A stretch of DNA of 64,000 nt from UBA3210 sp963610315 (GTDB lineage: Bacteria; Bacillota_I; Bacilli_A; RFN20; CAG-449): positions 1 through 64,000 of the forward strand of contig CAVDMV010000002.1 of NCBI GenBank assembly GCA_963610315.1. The letters are read 5' to 3'. How positions within the stretch are numbered: position 1 is the stretch's first letter; the number at the start of each line of letters is the position of its first letter. Of the stretch, positions 28,901 through 38,276 are shown one piece after another. The notes below the pieces were generated by a model. The model made no database searches. It was given only the letters and a program-made list of their open reading frames with translations, and was not told the DNA's origin. Position numbers and translations under genes: made by a program.

Positions 28901-29948
28901 TGAAAATATTTATTATACATTCTTAAAAAGTGGTCGATATAAAATAACTTATAAGATTAGTTTCTATGAAGATGAAAATGAAGAAAATGTTTTATTAGAA
29001 GAAAATAAATATATTACTCTTAGTGAAGAATTTGTGGTTCATTCTTTAAATGAAGAAATAACTTTAACATTTAGAACAGATAAGAATCATCCATTTATCG
29101 ATTCTTTAAATTATGTTACTTTAGAAAATGGTGATCAAGAGTATAGCGTTAAAATTAAACAAAGTGAAGATAATTTCTCTTTAGATAGTTCTTATTTTAA
29201 AAAGACTAATGATCATCTCTTTAAATGGGGATATTTAAAGAAAAATGGAAGTGTAGTTAATTACATTAACCCTGGCGCGAAAGTTCAAAATGTTGGTTCT
29301 AAATTAAACTCAACTACTCCAGTTCTAGTTACAGTGTGGGATGAAGGATTAGTCGTTAAAGCAAATATTCCAAGTGTTATAGACGGAGTATTAACTTATA
29401 AAGAAGTGACAAAAACTTATTATAGAGATAATAATGGTTACTTACTTTCTTTAAGCGATTTTAATTTTAAATTACCAGAAGGCTATTCTTTCATCGGTTG
29501 GAGAAGTGATAAATTAACTTTCTACACGATGGATGGAAGTGAAAAGATATATTCTTATGAAACAAAAGAAACTAATTCGATGAGGTTTACTATTGAAGAA
29601 AGCTGTACCATTACTCCATTAATTAAAGAACCTATTAATGTTTCTTTCTATTCTTATTCAGGTAGTTCTTCTTGCGTTACATTAGATGACTTAGTTATTG
29701 ATGGTCGATACGGAAAAAGTATTTCATTTACTGAAGATCAAACATTAAAAGAAGGTTTAGATAGTAAGAATTCACGTTATTATAAATACTTAGTTACTTC
29801 TATTGAAGCAAAAGATAATTTCTTATATTGGGCTTATTTAAAAGATGGTCAATTAGTTAAAATCGATGACATAGAAAACTTCTATGTATCTAAAGACTCT
29901 CTTTTTGAAGGAACAGTCAGAATAGTCGCGGTATTTAAAGGAGAATAG
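25974..29948 (+). CDS. Giant surface lipoprotein with InlB-type repeats
   Basis: A 1324-aa lipoprotein; the lipobox is LVSC and the signal is MKKLSLLKKFIIGVSICSFG. An InlB-type repeat is clear near the start (VGYRFAGWYFDEAYTKPYE, then LYAKWEEEE). Related strands recur at the end (EGYSFIGWRSDKLTF). The ~1000 residues between are beta-rich and unassigned. I placed the start at ATG 25974 because AAAGGAG lies just upstream; ATG 25959 overlaps that region. Same operon as the ABC fusions. Confidence 0.8.
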   Translation: MKKLSLLKKFIIGVSICSFGFISLVSCSFSFSSPIDLIKKNYGDQEFKISFSSKGLNEPLSDVIYTASNIPTLPTPTKVGYRFAGWYFDEAYTKPYEVEYLYIKMSDVTLYAKWEEEEFINNGIYEIEYEAHILEDSIIKGKLADTYGYLEFPNLIIQDETYIEKNENGIFLRIQYDMKYHCPTIDENGDLGVLTLAVSDANSRISQTESIIDRTGTIQTIYYDLKDLNIADSIYFNVEFYNWNANLTNEDDRIFTKVGYQVEFNITKFIGYTTSYVDANDNLEDGYYLVKTHYGSLDKSATMLDSFNPVYSYIEAKNGSYKLIKPMNVYNSDIIGDLTKDDYTHVRTGYSRDIAYFKFDQSIVASSDDLENNYALIDWAKYFNAEEFGSLSYEFDVRTGKYYYVFDLGNKANVDLLLIGASTGAMTEMFNMGPSYKRLIIDYSSMIKLSSIDYSPLEGDSYCYFDEQAFYFYTDFSSLKDNTIYNAEQTYGMSNHLTNVFFSSYDGVSVNELYSSKMTIKPLTTTSIQENKGNIFTFQMVYETYDYDPIITKASLYSDYISWQTFSYYSQRFTSRVELGYEASINENINLYDLFREKVYPSLEDTKLKYKAYKLKTNGEIDYSSSYELNLISSNTFRFNENIALYLEGEIDGNIKSCLINVVKKEDPEISIIDQYTYEDEDYDITWTYSDENEAYVSDKAFYKGDKVHIPEIKYISYQNEYTSLDAYNSESDFYHMNQEKISIYTLKNGLYEKVNYDYTIWNNSLFDMTSDTMVVTYNLVDRYGYSKIITFIYQGEEKATYTIYRNEEEVTSGKQNYYSDGTRYNINITNYEANELISLSEAINAEYTLKVGEDKYALSLTKFECFTKTKTVEGTSLSDLENALKDDNYALISFTYNHGEDKYVTYYVYNLRLNGKAYSSYSITSNNEYFTNTKYNFNNVLLMDEKGTLFNTSTPQITKYSGGYFVSIAADDVQSENIYYTFLKSGRYKITYKISFYEDENEENVLLEENKYITLSEEFVVHSLNEEITLTFRTDKNHPFIDSLNYVTLENGDQEYSVKIKQSEDNFSLDSSYFKKTNDHLFKWGYLKKNGSVVNYINPGAKVQNVGSKLNSTTPVLVTVWDEGLVVKANIPSVIDGVLTYKEVTKTYYRDNNGYLLSLSDFNFKLPEGYSFIGWRSDKLTFYTMDGSEKIYSYETKETNSMRFTIEESCTITPLIKEPINVSFYSYSGSSSCVTLDDLVIDGRYGKSISFTEDQTLKEGLDSKNSRYYKYLVTSIEAKDNFLYWAYLKDGQLVKIDDIENFYVSKDSLFEGTVRIVAVFKGE

Positions 29949-29951
29949 AAT

Positions 29952-31211
29952 ATGAAAAGATTAACATTAAGTTTATTATCTATCTTAACTATTCTTTCTT
30001 TAACTCCTAAAAATATCGATAAGGGTTATGCTGAAACTTATTTAGAGATGGAAGAAAGAGTTATTTATGAAACTAGTTACACGTTAGGAGGAACTTCTTC
30101 TATCGGTATTAATATGATTAATAAATATTTTGATAGTAAGGTAACTCTTGTTAAAGAAAGTTCTTTATATTTCTTATCAATTACTTTACTTGATAATAAT
30201 GCTTTAAGTGATTTTTATATTAAGACGAGTGAATATGAATCAGGTATTGAAGAAGAAGTTTCTTTTAAAAAAAGTATTTATACTATCACACTTAATGAAG
30301 AACTTTTAAATAGTGCTTTAAATGTCACCGCGAAAGTTTCTGCGATGGATAAAGATGTTAGTTTTACGTTAAAACCTAACTTATCTAGCTTAGTTAATTT
30401 AGGAGAAAGTGTTCCTGAAACTAAAGAATATAAGGCACTTTACATTCCTACTTTAGAAATGAATAATGTTGGAGATATTTCATCTTTACAAAATGCAGTT
30501 TTATCTATTCCTGAAGTAAAAGCTTATTTTGGAGAAGAGAAACTAGATGTTGAAACAAAAGTAATTTCTCCTTCCTTAAACGAAGTAGAAATAATAGATA
30601 ACAAGTTTACTCTTGAAGAATTAGGTGAATATGAAATAACTTATAAAGCTTCAACTCCATTATATAAAACTAATTTAGGTAATGATTCTTATAGTCAAAA
30701 AACTATTAAAGTAATTTCTTCTTCAACTTCTTCTAGTGACGTAAAAATTAATGATGTGAATAACTTATTACCAACAAAATATATTGTTCAATCGACAAGA
30801 ATTGAAAGTGGAACTACGTATAACGAAGTTAAGAATTTATTAAAAGATATTTCTTCAAATTTTGAAATAACTAATGTCCAACTTCTTTTAGAAAATGGAG
30901 AAAAAATATCTTTACAAGAAGAAGTAGAATATGAAATAAATACTAATCCTTCATATAATCGAAATAAAATTAAAGTTTATTATTTAAATGATAATACTTT
31001 AGAAGAAATATCTTCTTACTCTTACGGACGTTATATTAAATTTTCTTCTTCTCATGTTGGTACTTTTATAATTTGTGAAGAAGGAATTAATAATAGAATT
31101 AATCTTCCTTTAATAATTATTCTTTCTATTGTAGGACTACTTGTATTAGTCAGTTTAATTATATTTATTATCTTCTTTATATTTAAAAGAAGAAGAGTTA
31201 ATAAAATTTAA
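29952..31211 (+). CDS. Membrane-anchored surface protein
   Basis: A 419-aa protein with an N-terminal signal (LTLSLLSILTILSLTPKN) and a single C-terminal helix followed by basic residues (LIIILSIVGLLVLVSLIIF then FKRRRVNKI), so it is anchored with its body outside. No LPxTG motif is present. The body is beta-rich, with no domain I recognise. It begins 4 bp after the giant lipoprotein and closes the operon before a strong terminator. Confidence 0.75.
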   Translation: MKRLTLSLLSILTILSLTPKNIDKGYAETYLEMEERVIYETSYTLGGTSSIGINMINKYFDSKVTLVKESSLYFLSITLLDNNALSDFYIKTSEYESGIEEEVSFKKSIYTITLNEELLNSALNVTAKVSAMDKDVSFTLKPNLSSLVNLGESVPETKEYKALYIPTLEMNNVGDISSLQNAVLSIPEVKAYFGEEKLDVETKVISPSLNEVEIIDNKFTLEELGEYEITYKASTPLYKTNLGNDSYSQKTIKVISSSTSSSDVKINDVNNLLPTKYIVQSTRIESGTTYNEVKNLLKDISSNFEITNVQLLLENGEKISLQEEVEYEINTNPSYNRNKIKVYYLNDNTLEEISSYSYGRYIKFSSSHVGTFIICEEGINNRINLPLIIILSIVGLLVLVSLIIFIIFFIFKRRRVNKI

Positions 31212-31236
31212 AGTAGTGAGATAATTAAAAACAAAC

Positions 31237-31278
31237 AAAAACTCTGATATTAGATTGACCTAATATCAGAGTTTTTTT
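31237..31278. terminator. Bidirectional terminator between convergent operons
   Basis: AAAACTCTGATATTAG pairs with CTAATATCAGAGTTTT around a 6-nt loop, with A and T runs on both sides. It serves the plus-strand surface operon and the minus-strand lipoprotein gene. Confidence 0.9.
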
Positions 31279-31822
31279 AATAGCAATAAGGCAAAGAATT
31301 AGATTTAATTAATCCTTCAAAAGCTATGAAAGAATAAACTAACCAACCATCCATTGCGTTTATGTTGTCTTGTAATGTTTCATCTTCTCTAATATAAGAA
31401 GAATTAATTACTTTTAAAGTGGATTTATCATAACCATAATATTGATGTTTATAAGTATTAAGCTTACAAGTTAAGAAAGGAATCTCCTTTTCATTTTCGT
31501 ATATAAAATTACCGCAGTCTAATTGCTTATCCATATAATCAAAAGTTACTCGAGTTAAACAATTTCTATTATCATCAACATATTTTATTGATATCACAAA
31601 TTTATTGTTTACATAACCTAATCTAGAGGTTACCATTGATTTTATTTCATCTAAAATAAATGACTCTTCGCTACCACATTTTAGTGAGATATAATCGACT
31701 ATTTTTTGCTTTTCTTCATAATTTATGGAACTGTTACTAGATACGTTAGAACAGGAAGAACAAAATGCAATTGATGTAATAAAAATACAAATTATAGTAA
31801 ATAATTTTTTAATATTCTTCAT
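31277..31822 (-). CDS. Small lipoprotein, unknown
   Basis: A 181-aa exported protein. The start MKNIKKLFTIICIFITSIAF leads into FCSSCSN, with the lipidated Cys in SSC. ATG 31822 was chosen because GAAAGGAAAG lies upstream; an extension to 31861 would overlap the neighbour and has no site. No domain recognised. It forms a minus-strand cluster with the next lipoprotein and the subtilase. Confidence 0.7.
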   Translation of the reverse strand: MKNIKKLFTIICIFITSIAFCSSCSNVSSNSSINYEEKQKIVDYISLKCGSEESFILDEIKSMVTSRLGYVNNKFVISIKYVDDNRNCLTRVTFDYMDKQLDCGNFIYENEKEIPFLTCKLNTYKHQYYGYDKSTLKVINSSYIREDETLQDNINAMDGWLVYSFIAFEGLIKSNSLPYCY

Positions 31823-31835
31823 ATGACTTTCCTTT

Positions 31836-32609
31836 CTAAACCGCAGATCCATCATGATCATTTATAGATTTAATAAAATAAGGTTTATTATCAATAATAT
31901 AATCAATTGCTTTAGTTCTTGATTCTAAATCTAAAAAATAGATCTCATATTTTGGATGTGTAAGGTAAAGTTCATCTTTATAAGTTCCATCAAGAAATTT
32001 TTCATGTGCCCAAGCAGTATTGAAAAATAAACTATCAATTGGTATAAAACTAAAGTCATCTTTAGTAAATATGTGCTTAGAAAAGTTAATATCTATTTCA
32101 ACATTTAGTGAATAACGTTCTGAGATGGTGTAATATCTAACATCGTACTTTTTCTCTTCTAAAATAATATTACTTATCGTTGTAGCGTTCTTAAATTTAT
32201 CGTCGTTATAGAAATCATTATAGTTAATTACTTCATTTAATTTATTGAGATCATCGTTAGAGATTATTAGATTTGTATAAGCATCTGTTAATGAATATAT
32301 TGTATTATTTTTATTAACTACAAATACATAATTATCATCACGAAAGATTTCTATTCCATTTATTATTTCTTTTGAACAATTTCTTTGTTTATAAGAGTAG
32401 ATTTTTGCAACTTCACAACTATCGTTTATATGATAAACTTCTTTAATTTCATAGTCATAAAACTTATATAAATCATTATAAACGTAATAATCTAATTTAG
32501 TATTATTATCTACTTTTATTGAACTTTGATCATTTTTAGATGAACTGCAGCTAAATAAATTACTTAGAATTAATGGTAAAATTAATAATTTATGCATATT
32601 GTGTTTCAT
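31836..32609 (-). CDS. Lipoprotein, unknown
   Basis: A 257-aa exported protein with lipobox LFSC preceded by KLLILPLILSN. AAGGAG lies before ATG. The body is rich in Tyr, Asp and Lys and has no domain I recognise. It ends 13 bp before the next lipoprotein start and begins 13 bp after the subtilase, suggesting one transcript. Confidence 0.7.
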   Translation of the reverse strand: MKHNMHKLLILPLILSNLFSCSSSKNDQSSIKVDNNTKLDYYVYNDLYKFYDYEIKEVYHINDSCEVAKIYSYKQRNCSKEIINGIEIFRDDNYVFVVNKNNTIYSLTDAYTNLIISNDDLNKLNEVINYNDFYNDDKFKNATTISNIILEEKKYDVRYYTISERYSLNVEIDINFSKHIFTKDDFSFIPIDSLFFNTAWAHEKFLDGTYKDELYLTHPKYEIYFLDLESRTKAIDYIIDNKPYFIKSINDHDGSAV

Positions 32610-32622
32610 AATGTTAGTCTCC

Positions 32623-34253
32623 TTAGTTTATTAAACTATCATTACCATTTAAAGATAATGAGCCTTCAATATATTTTTGATAATCGATATCTTGCAAGAC
32701 AATAATTCCATTAGGTAATTTATAACTACCATTAAGAGTAATGTAAACTATATCGAAATTACCATCAGTAAAAGCAAAATCTGTTTTTAAATTCAATATT
32801 CTATTACATTCTAAACATGTTGCTTTATTATTACTTATTGAACTTTGCTTGACTATATGAGGACTTTCATTCTCGTAATAACCGCAAGTACAAATATCTC
32901 CATGACATTTATTATCAATATATGAAAATTTTAAATCATGATTACTAGTTTTTGTATAACCACAATCACATGAATAAGTATGAGTCTTAGAATTATATGT
33001 TGTTTTTAATGAGTGAGACGACGATGACTTAATGTCTCCACATGAACAAACATAACTATGCATATTATCAAAATAACTAAATGAATAATTATGAGTGTGA
33101 TATTCTGATAATGCATTAAAGGCATTGAGCCTTCCTCCTGTTACACACATTTATTTTAAATTATTAAGTGGATCGACATTGTTTAAAATAGTTTCTTTTA
33201 TTTCTAAAGGTGTTAGTTTAGGATATATTGCTGATATAAGTGCGGCAACTCCTGTTACCATTGGTGCCGCGAACGATGTACCGCTTGCGCTTATATATTC
33301 TTTTTCATTATATAATGTTGTAGAATTAGTTGTATATATATTATGCCCTTGAGCGAATAAATCAACTGATTTAATTCCATAATTCGAATAGTCTACTTTA
33401 TTGTCATTACAATCTGTTGCGCCTACGCTTATTATATTATCATTTGTATATAAACTTGGATACCTATTATTAATGTATTTGTTATCAATGTCAACATAAT
33501 CGTTTCCTGCGGCACATATCACTAATCCATCATAATTAGATATTGCTTGTTTTAATGGGTTATGAAAATTTGAAGGGAACATCCAACTTAAATTTAATAT
33601 TTTTATATTTTTCTCATTAGCATAATTCCTGTTATACCAATTCCGTTGTTTGATGTGGCACCAATTATACCAGCAATTTGAGTTCCATGGGCGACATTGT
33701 CAACTAATGGCTCGTAATTTAGAGAATCGTTACTACCTGAAAAATCGTGACTTAATTCTCAATTTATATTTTTTTGTAAATCCGGATGATTTCCATCTAT
33801 ACCAGTATCAATAATTCCTACAAGTATTGAATTATCAATGCTATCAAAATTCCAATTACAATTAATTGTATTTAAATAATATTGGTATTCATAATAAGGG
33901 TCATCTGATATAGTTATTTCTTGTGGTTCTAAGTAATAATTTAAAGAAACACTTTCGATTGCGTTTATATTTTTTATTTTATTTAAATAATAATGTAGAT
34001 TATTATCGCCACAATCTTGGAAATTTATTTTATATAATAGAAAAATATCTTCTTTATTTTGATTGCTTAACTCAATCTTGTATATAGGAAACCTTCTTAA
34101 ACAATCGTATAACTCTTCAATGCAATTTGCTTCATTTTTAATTGATAATATTATTTGATTATCTATATTATTAGATGTGCATTTATACTTACATATTGAA
34201 GTGAATTCACCTTGTACTACTAGTAAAGCACCTAATATTATTAAATTATTCAT
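32623..34253 (-). pseudogene. Secreted subtilisin-like protease, three lesions
   Basis: The three catalytic residues of a subtilase are visible in order: Asp in GIIDTGIDGNHPDL, His in VAHGTQIAG, Ser in SASGTSFAAPMVTG. A signal peptide (MNNLIILGALLVVQG) and a propeptide-like region precede them. The C-terminal region has Cys/His repeats of the form HSYVCSCG, HTYSCDCG, HGDICTCG. The reading frame is broken by TGA (33759-33761, after DLQKNIN), by a one-base frameshift near 33621-33635, and by TAA (33151-33153, between NLK and CVTGGRLNAF). Three independent breaks make true decay more likely than sequencing error. Confidence 0.85.
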
Positions 34254-34364
34254 AAAAATCTCTCTTTTTTTATGGTATCATACTTATTTAGTTTATTCAA
34301 TTTTAAGTTACAAAAGCCTAAATGGTATAAGAAGCAAATAATTAAAATAAAAGATATATCAATA

Positions 34365-34392
34365 TTGATTTTTAATTAAATTATTTTATAAT
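34365..34392 (+). promoter_or_regulatory. Promoter of glycosyltransferase gene
   Basis: TTGATT (34365-34370), 16-bp spacer, TATAAT (34387-34392), 35 bp before the start codon. Confidence 0.6.
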
Positions 34393-34426
34393 TTATCTTA
34401 ACTTTAATCTAGAAGGGAAGATTTAG

Positions 34427-35575
34427 ATGAAAAAAATTTATTGGTGCTTACAACAACTAAATAATATTGGAGGAACAGAAGTAGTTACTCTTCAAATAAT
34501 TAGAATGCTTCATAATGATTATGAAATTCATCTAGTTCCTTTTGATGAAATCTCTAAAGATAAGATTATTTATGATATTCCTTCTAATGTTATAATTGAA
34601 GATATATCTTTCCCTAAAGATATCATTCAATTTGATCGTAATTTAAAATTATATTTTCAAAATAGACATTATTTAAAAGGATTAAATCTCATCTTACAAT
34701 TTTATTATACTTATGCAGTAAGAAGATTCTTTATTCGTAATAAATTAAAGAAGATGTCTAGTAAAGATGATATCTTTGTTTTTTCTAGTATGGAATTATT
34801 AGCCTTTGCAAGTAAAGAAAGATATAACATTCAACATTTTCATTTTAATTCAAGAGTATATAAAAGCTTTCTTAATAAACTTTTAAAAACGGGATCTAGA
34901 AAACCTGATCATATTGTATTCTTAACTTCATCTACTAAAGAAGCGGTGGATAAAANNNNNNNNNNNNNNNNNNNNNNNNNNNNNNNNNNNNNNNNNNNNN
35001 NNNNNNNNNNNNNNNNNNNNNNNNNNNNNNNNNNNNNNNNNNNNNNNNNNNNNNNNNNNNNNNNNNNNNNNNNNNNNNNNNNNNNNNNNNNNNNNNNNNN
35101 NNNNNNNNNNNNNNNNNNNNNNNNNNNNNNNNNNNNNNNNNNNNNNNNNNNNNNNNNNNNNNNNNNNNNNNNNNNNNNNNNNNNNNNNNNNNNNNNNNNN
35201 NNNNNNNNNNNNNNNNNNNNNNNNNNNNNNNNNNNNNNNNNNNNNNNNNNNNNNNNNNNNNNNNNNNNNNNNNNNNNNNNNNNNNNNNNNNNNNNNNNNN
35301 NNNNNNNNNNNNNNNNNNNNNNNNNNNNNNNNNNNNNNNNNNNNNNNNNNNNNNNNNNNNNNNNNNNNNNNNNNNNNNNNNNNNNNNNNNNNNNNNNNNN
35401 NNNNNNNNNNNNNNNNNNNNNNNNNNNNNNNNNNNNNNNNNNNNNNNNNNNNNAAGAATTAAGAAAACTAAAAGAATCTACTTATAATCTCGCTAGTAGA
35501 TATGAAGAGAAACATATTGAAGTAATGTGGAAAGAATTTTTTAAAGAACGTTTTAAGGAAGTAGAAGATAAATAA
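34427..35575 (+). CDS. GT4-like glycosyltransferase, interrupted by assembly gap
   Basis: The N-terminal ~176 residues look like the acceptor domain of a GT-B glycosyltransferase (LNNIGGTEVVTLQIIRML, then FSSMELLAFA and HIVFLTSSTKEAVDK). The donor domain is lost in 498 Ns. The remaining C-terminus ends with NLASRYEEKHIEVMWKEFF, typical of the last helix of GT4 enzymes. The gap length is probably an estimate, so the total of 382 aa is uncertain. Its TAA overlaps the ATG of the MATE gene (TAATG). Confidence 0.75.
   Translation: MKKIYWCLQQLNNIGGTEVVTLQIIRMLHNDYEIHLVPFDEISKDKIIYDIPSNVIIEDISFPKDIIQFDRNLKLYFQNRHYLKGLNLILQFYYTYAVRRFFIRNKLKKMSSKDDIFVFSSMELLAFASKERYNIQHFHFNSRVYKSFLNKLLKTGSRKPDHIVFLTSSTKEAVDKXXXXXXXXXXXXXXXXXXXXXXXXXXXXXXXXXXXXXXXXXXXXXXXXXXXXXXXXXXXXXXXXXXXXXXXXXXXXXXXXXXXXXXXXXXXXXXXXXXXXXXXXXXXXXXXXXXXXXXXXXXXXXXXXXXXXXXXXXXXXXXXXXXXXXXXXXXXXXXXXXXXXXXXELRKLKESTYNLASRYEEKHIEVMWKEFFKERFKEVEDK
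34956..35453. other. Assembly gap (498 N)
   Basis: A run of Ns joins two contigs inside one gene. 498 is a multiple of three, which keeps the frame open but proves nothing about real length. Confidence 0.99.
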
Positions 35576-36918
35576 TGAAGAATGTCAATTTAACAAAGGG
35601 GAATATTATTAAAAAAATGATATTATTCTCTTTACCAATGATATTTGGCAATTTTCTTCAACAAATATATAATATCGCAGATACGATAATTGTTGGGAAA
35701 GTATTAGGTGAAGGTGCTTTAGCCGCGGTAGGATCTATTTATACTTTAATGACATTTATAACATCTTTAATTATTGGTTTAACAATGGGTTCAGGAGCTT
35801 TATTTTCTGAAGACTATGGTAGAAATGATCAAGAAAGTTTAAAGAAGAATATAGTTCATTCATTCATCTTTATTTTTATAGTGACCATTGTTATTTACTT
35901 GATTATCTATCCTTGTTTAGATTTGATTCTAACTTTATTAAATACTCCTAGCGAAATATATTCTTTAACAAAAGATTATGTAATTTATGTATTTATTGGA
36001 ATTATCTTTATTTTTCTATATAACTTCTTTAGCTACTTACTAAAATCACAAGGTGATTCAATAACTCCTTTAATATTTTTAGGTGTTTCATGTGTGTTAA
36101 ATATCGTTTTAGATTTATATTTTGTTATTTCTTTAAATTGGGGTGTTAAAGGCGCGGCAATCGCGACTACTTTTTCTCAAGGAGTATGTGGCGTTGGCTT
36201 AACTATTTATTCTTTTATCAGATTACCGATATTGAGATTTAGTAAATTAGATTTTAAATTAGAAGGTAGTAGAATGAAAAAGATCATTTCTTATGATCTA
36301 ATTTGTTCTTTACAACAATCAGTGATGAATTTAGGTATTCTTATGATTCAATCATTAGTTAATAGTTTTGGTACTGTGATTATGGCAAGTTTTGCTTCTG
36401 CGGTAAAGATTGATTCTTTAGCTTATATGCCAGCACAGGAATTCTCTAATGCATATTCTTTATTCGTTTCACAAAATTTTGGAGCGAAAGAAGATAAGAG
36501 AATTAAAGAAGGCACAAAAATTGCCTTTATTGTTTCTAGTTCATTCTGTCTTCTTATATCAATCTTTATCTTCTTTACGAGTGATAATTTAATGAGATTA
36601 TTTATTGATTCATCAAATTTAGAAATTATTAATGAAGGAAGTAGATATTTAAGAATTGAAGGAACAATGTATATAGGTATTGGTATCTTATTCTTGTGGT
36701 ATGGATATTATAGAGGAGTTTCAAAAGCTAGTATATCTTTATTACTAACAATTATTTCTTTAGGAACAAGAGTTCTTCTTTCTTATTCATTAGCCCCTTA
36801 TACTTCTTTAGGGGTGGTTTGGATTTATCTATCAATTCCTATTGGTTGGTTTCTCGCGGATATAACTGGCCTAATCATTTATATAATTAGTAAGAATAAG
36901 GCTATTAAAGAAAATTAA
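35575..36918 (+). CDS. MATE-family efflux transporter
   Basis: A 447-aa, twelve-helix multidrug and toxin extrusion transporter, exchanging cationic compounds for Na+ or H+. The family start is clear (ILFSLPMIFGNFLQQIYNIADTI) and is repeated at the second half (ISYDLICSLQQSVMNLG), as expected of the two bundled halves. GFTMGSGAL-like and GVKGAAIATTFSQ motifs are present. It overlaps the glycosyltransferase stop by one base, so the two share a transcript. Confidence 0.92.
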   Translation: MKNVNLTKGNIIKKMILFSLPMIFGNFLQQIYNIADTIIVGKVLGEGALAAVGSIYTLMTFITSLIIGLTMGSGALFSEDYGRNDQESLKKNIVHSFIFIFIVTIVIYLIIYPCLDLILTLLNTPSEIYSLTKDYVIYVFIGIIFIFLYNFFSYLLKSQGDSITPLIFLGVSCVLNIVLDLYFVISLNWGVKGAAIATTFSQGVCGVGLTIYSFIRLPILRFSKLDFKLEGSRMKKIISYDLICSLQQSVMNLGILMIQSLVNSFGTVIMASFASAVKIDSLAYMPAQEFSNAYSLFVSQNFGAKEDKRIKEGTKIAFIVSSSFCLLISIFIFFTSDNLMRLFIDSSNLEIINEGSRYLRIEGTMYIGIGILFLWYGYYRGVSKASISLLLTIISLGTRVLLSYSLAPYTSLGVVWIYLSIPIGWFLADITGLIIYIISKNKAIKEN

Positions 36919-36936
36919 TTCTTCAATAGCTTTTTT
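36900..36936 (+). terminator. Terminator overlapping MATE stop codon
   Basis: GCTATT-A-AAG (36901-36910) pairs with CTT-C-AATAGC (36921-36930), followed by TTTTTT. Confidence 0.75.
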
Positions 36937-37004
36937 AGTTTTACTATTTTATTTAAAATAGACACTTAATTAAGTTTCATATATAATGATTTATGGGTGA
37001 TTTT

Positions 37005-38276
37005 ATGATTAAAATTTTACATGGAGATATTGTTTATACGTCTAATCCATCTCAATTTGATCTTTATGAAGATGGCTATTTAGTAACTAATGATGATAAA
37101 GTAGTCGACGTATATTCCTCATTACCGAAAGAATATCAAAATGAATTAATAGAAGAATATAAAGGAAAATTAATTATTCCTGGTTTAATTGATCTTCATG
37201 TCCACGCTCCTCAATATACTTATAGGGGACTAGGAATGGATTTAGAATTAATCGAATGGTTAAATGTCAATACATTCCCGGAAGAATCTAAATTTAAAGA
37301 TAACGAATATGCCTTAAAAGCATATAGTATTTTTACTGACGATTTACTTCATAGTTCAACTACAAGAGCTTGTATCTTTGGAACTGTTCATAAAGAAGCA
37401 ACCCTTCTACTTATGGATAAATTAGAAGAAACTAAACTTATCACTAAAGTTGGTAAAGTAAATATGGATCGTAATTGTCCAGATTATATTAAAGAATCTA
37501 GCGATAATTCATATTTAGATACTTTAGAATGGGTTAAAGAATGTAGTAATAGAAATTATTCATTTACTTCTCCAATTCTTACTCCAAGATTTATTCCTTC
37601 TTGCACTGATGAGATTTTAGATAAACTTAAAGAAATTCAAGTTCAATATCATTTACCAGTTCAATCACATTTATCAGAGAATTTAAGTGAAATTGAATGG
37701 GTTAAAGAACTTTGCCCTTCGGCAAAAAATTATGGTGAAGCATATGCACTTCATGGTTTATTCGGTGGAGAAGATTGTCCAACCTTAATGGCTCATTGTA
37801 TATATTCTAACGATGAAGAATTAGCTTTAATGAAGAAAAATGGTGTTTATATTGTTCATTGCCCTGAATCAAATATCAACGTTAGAAGTGGTATCGCTCC
37901 TATAAGAAAATATCTTGATGAAGGATTTAATGTTGGACTTGGTTCAGATATTGCCGCGGGAACGACCTTAAATATGTTTAAAGCGGTAGAAGAAACGATT
38001 AAAGCTAGTAAGATGAGATGGAGAATCTTAGATCAAAATTATAAATGGTTAAGTGAACAAGAAGGATTTTATCTTGCGACTAAAGGCGGAGGAAAATTCT
38101 TTGGTAAAGTCGGTTCATTTGAAAAAGATTATGAATTTGATGCGGTCGTTATTGATGATTCAAGAATTAGACACGCGAATAAATTATCATTAGAAAATAG
38201 AATTATCACCGCGATTTATCTTTCGGATGAAAGAGATATTGTAACTAAATACGTTAAAGGAAATAAGGTGTTATAA
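37005..38276 (+). CDS. guaD: Guanine deaminase
   Basis: A 423-aa zinc amidohydrolase converting guanine to xanthine in purine salvage. Metal and substrate motifs are clear: LIDLHVHAPQYTYRGLGMD, then PRFIPSCTDE, QSHLSEN, MAHCIYS, VHCPESNINVRSG and GLGSDIAAG. HAPQ and the long spacing to HLSEN are specific to guanine deaminase among relatives. I start at ATG 37005, after GGGTGA; ATG 36993 is less well placed. A TATAAT-like box occurs at 36980-36985. Fits with purA-purB in the window. Confidence 0.92.
   Translation: MIKILHGDIVYTSNPSQFDLYEDGYLVTNDDKVVDVYSSLPKEYQNELIEEYKGKLIIPGLIDLHVHAPQYTYRGLGMDLELIEWLNVNTFPEESKFKDNEYALKAYSIFTDDLLHSSTTRACIFGTVHKEATLLLMDKLEETKLITKVGKVNMDRNCPDYIKESSDNSYLDTLEWVKECSNRNYSFTSPILTPRFIPSCTDEILDKLKEIQVQYHLPVQSHLSENLSEIEWVKELCPSAKNYGEAYALHGLFGGEDCPTLMAHCIYSNDEELALMKKNGVYIVHCPESNINVRSGIAPIRKYLDEGFNVGLGSDIAAGTTLNMFKAVEETIKASKMRWRILDQNYKWLSEQEGFYLATKGGGKFFGKVGSFEKDYEFDAVVIDDSRIRHANKLSLENRIITAIYLSDERDIVTKYVKGNKVL

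Noticed and set aside
34956..35453. Possible domain insertion in the glycosyltransferase
   Set aside because: The sequence is only Ns; the in-frame length is an artefact of the gap size.
36993..37004. Upstream ATG as start of guanine deaminase
   Set aside because: ATG 37005 has better spacing to GGGTGA and matches where homologues begin.
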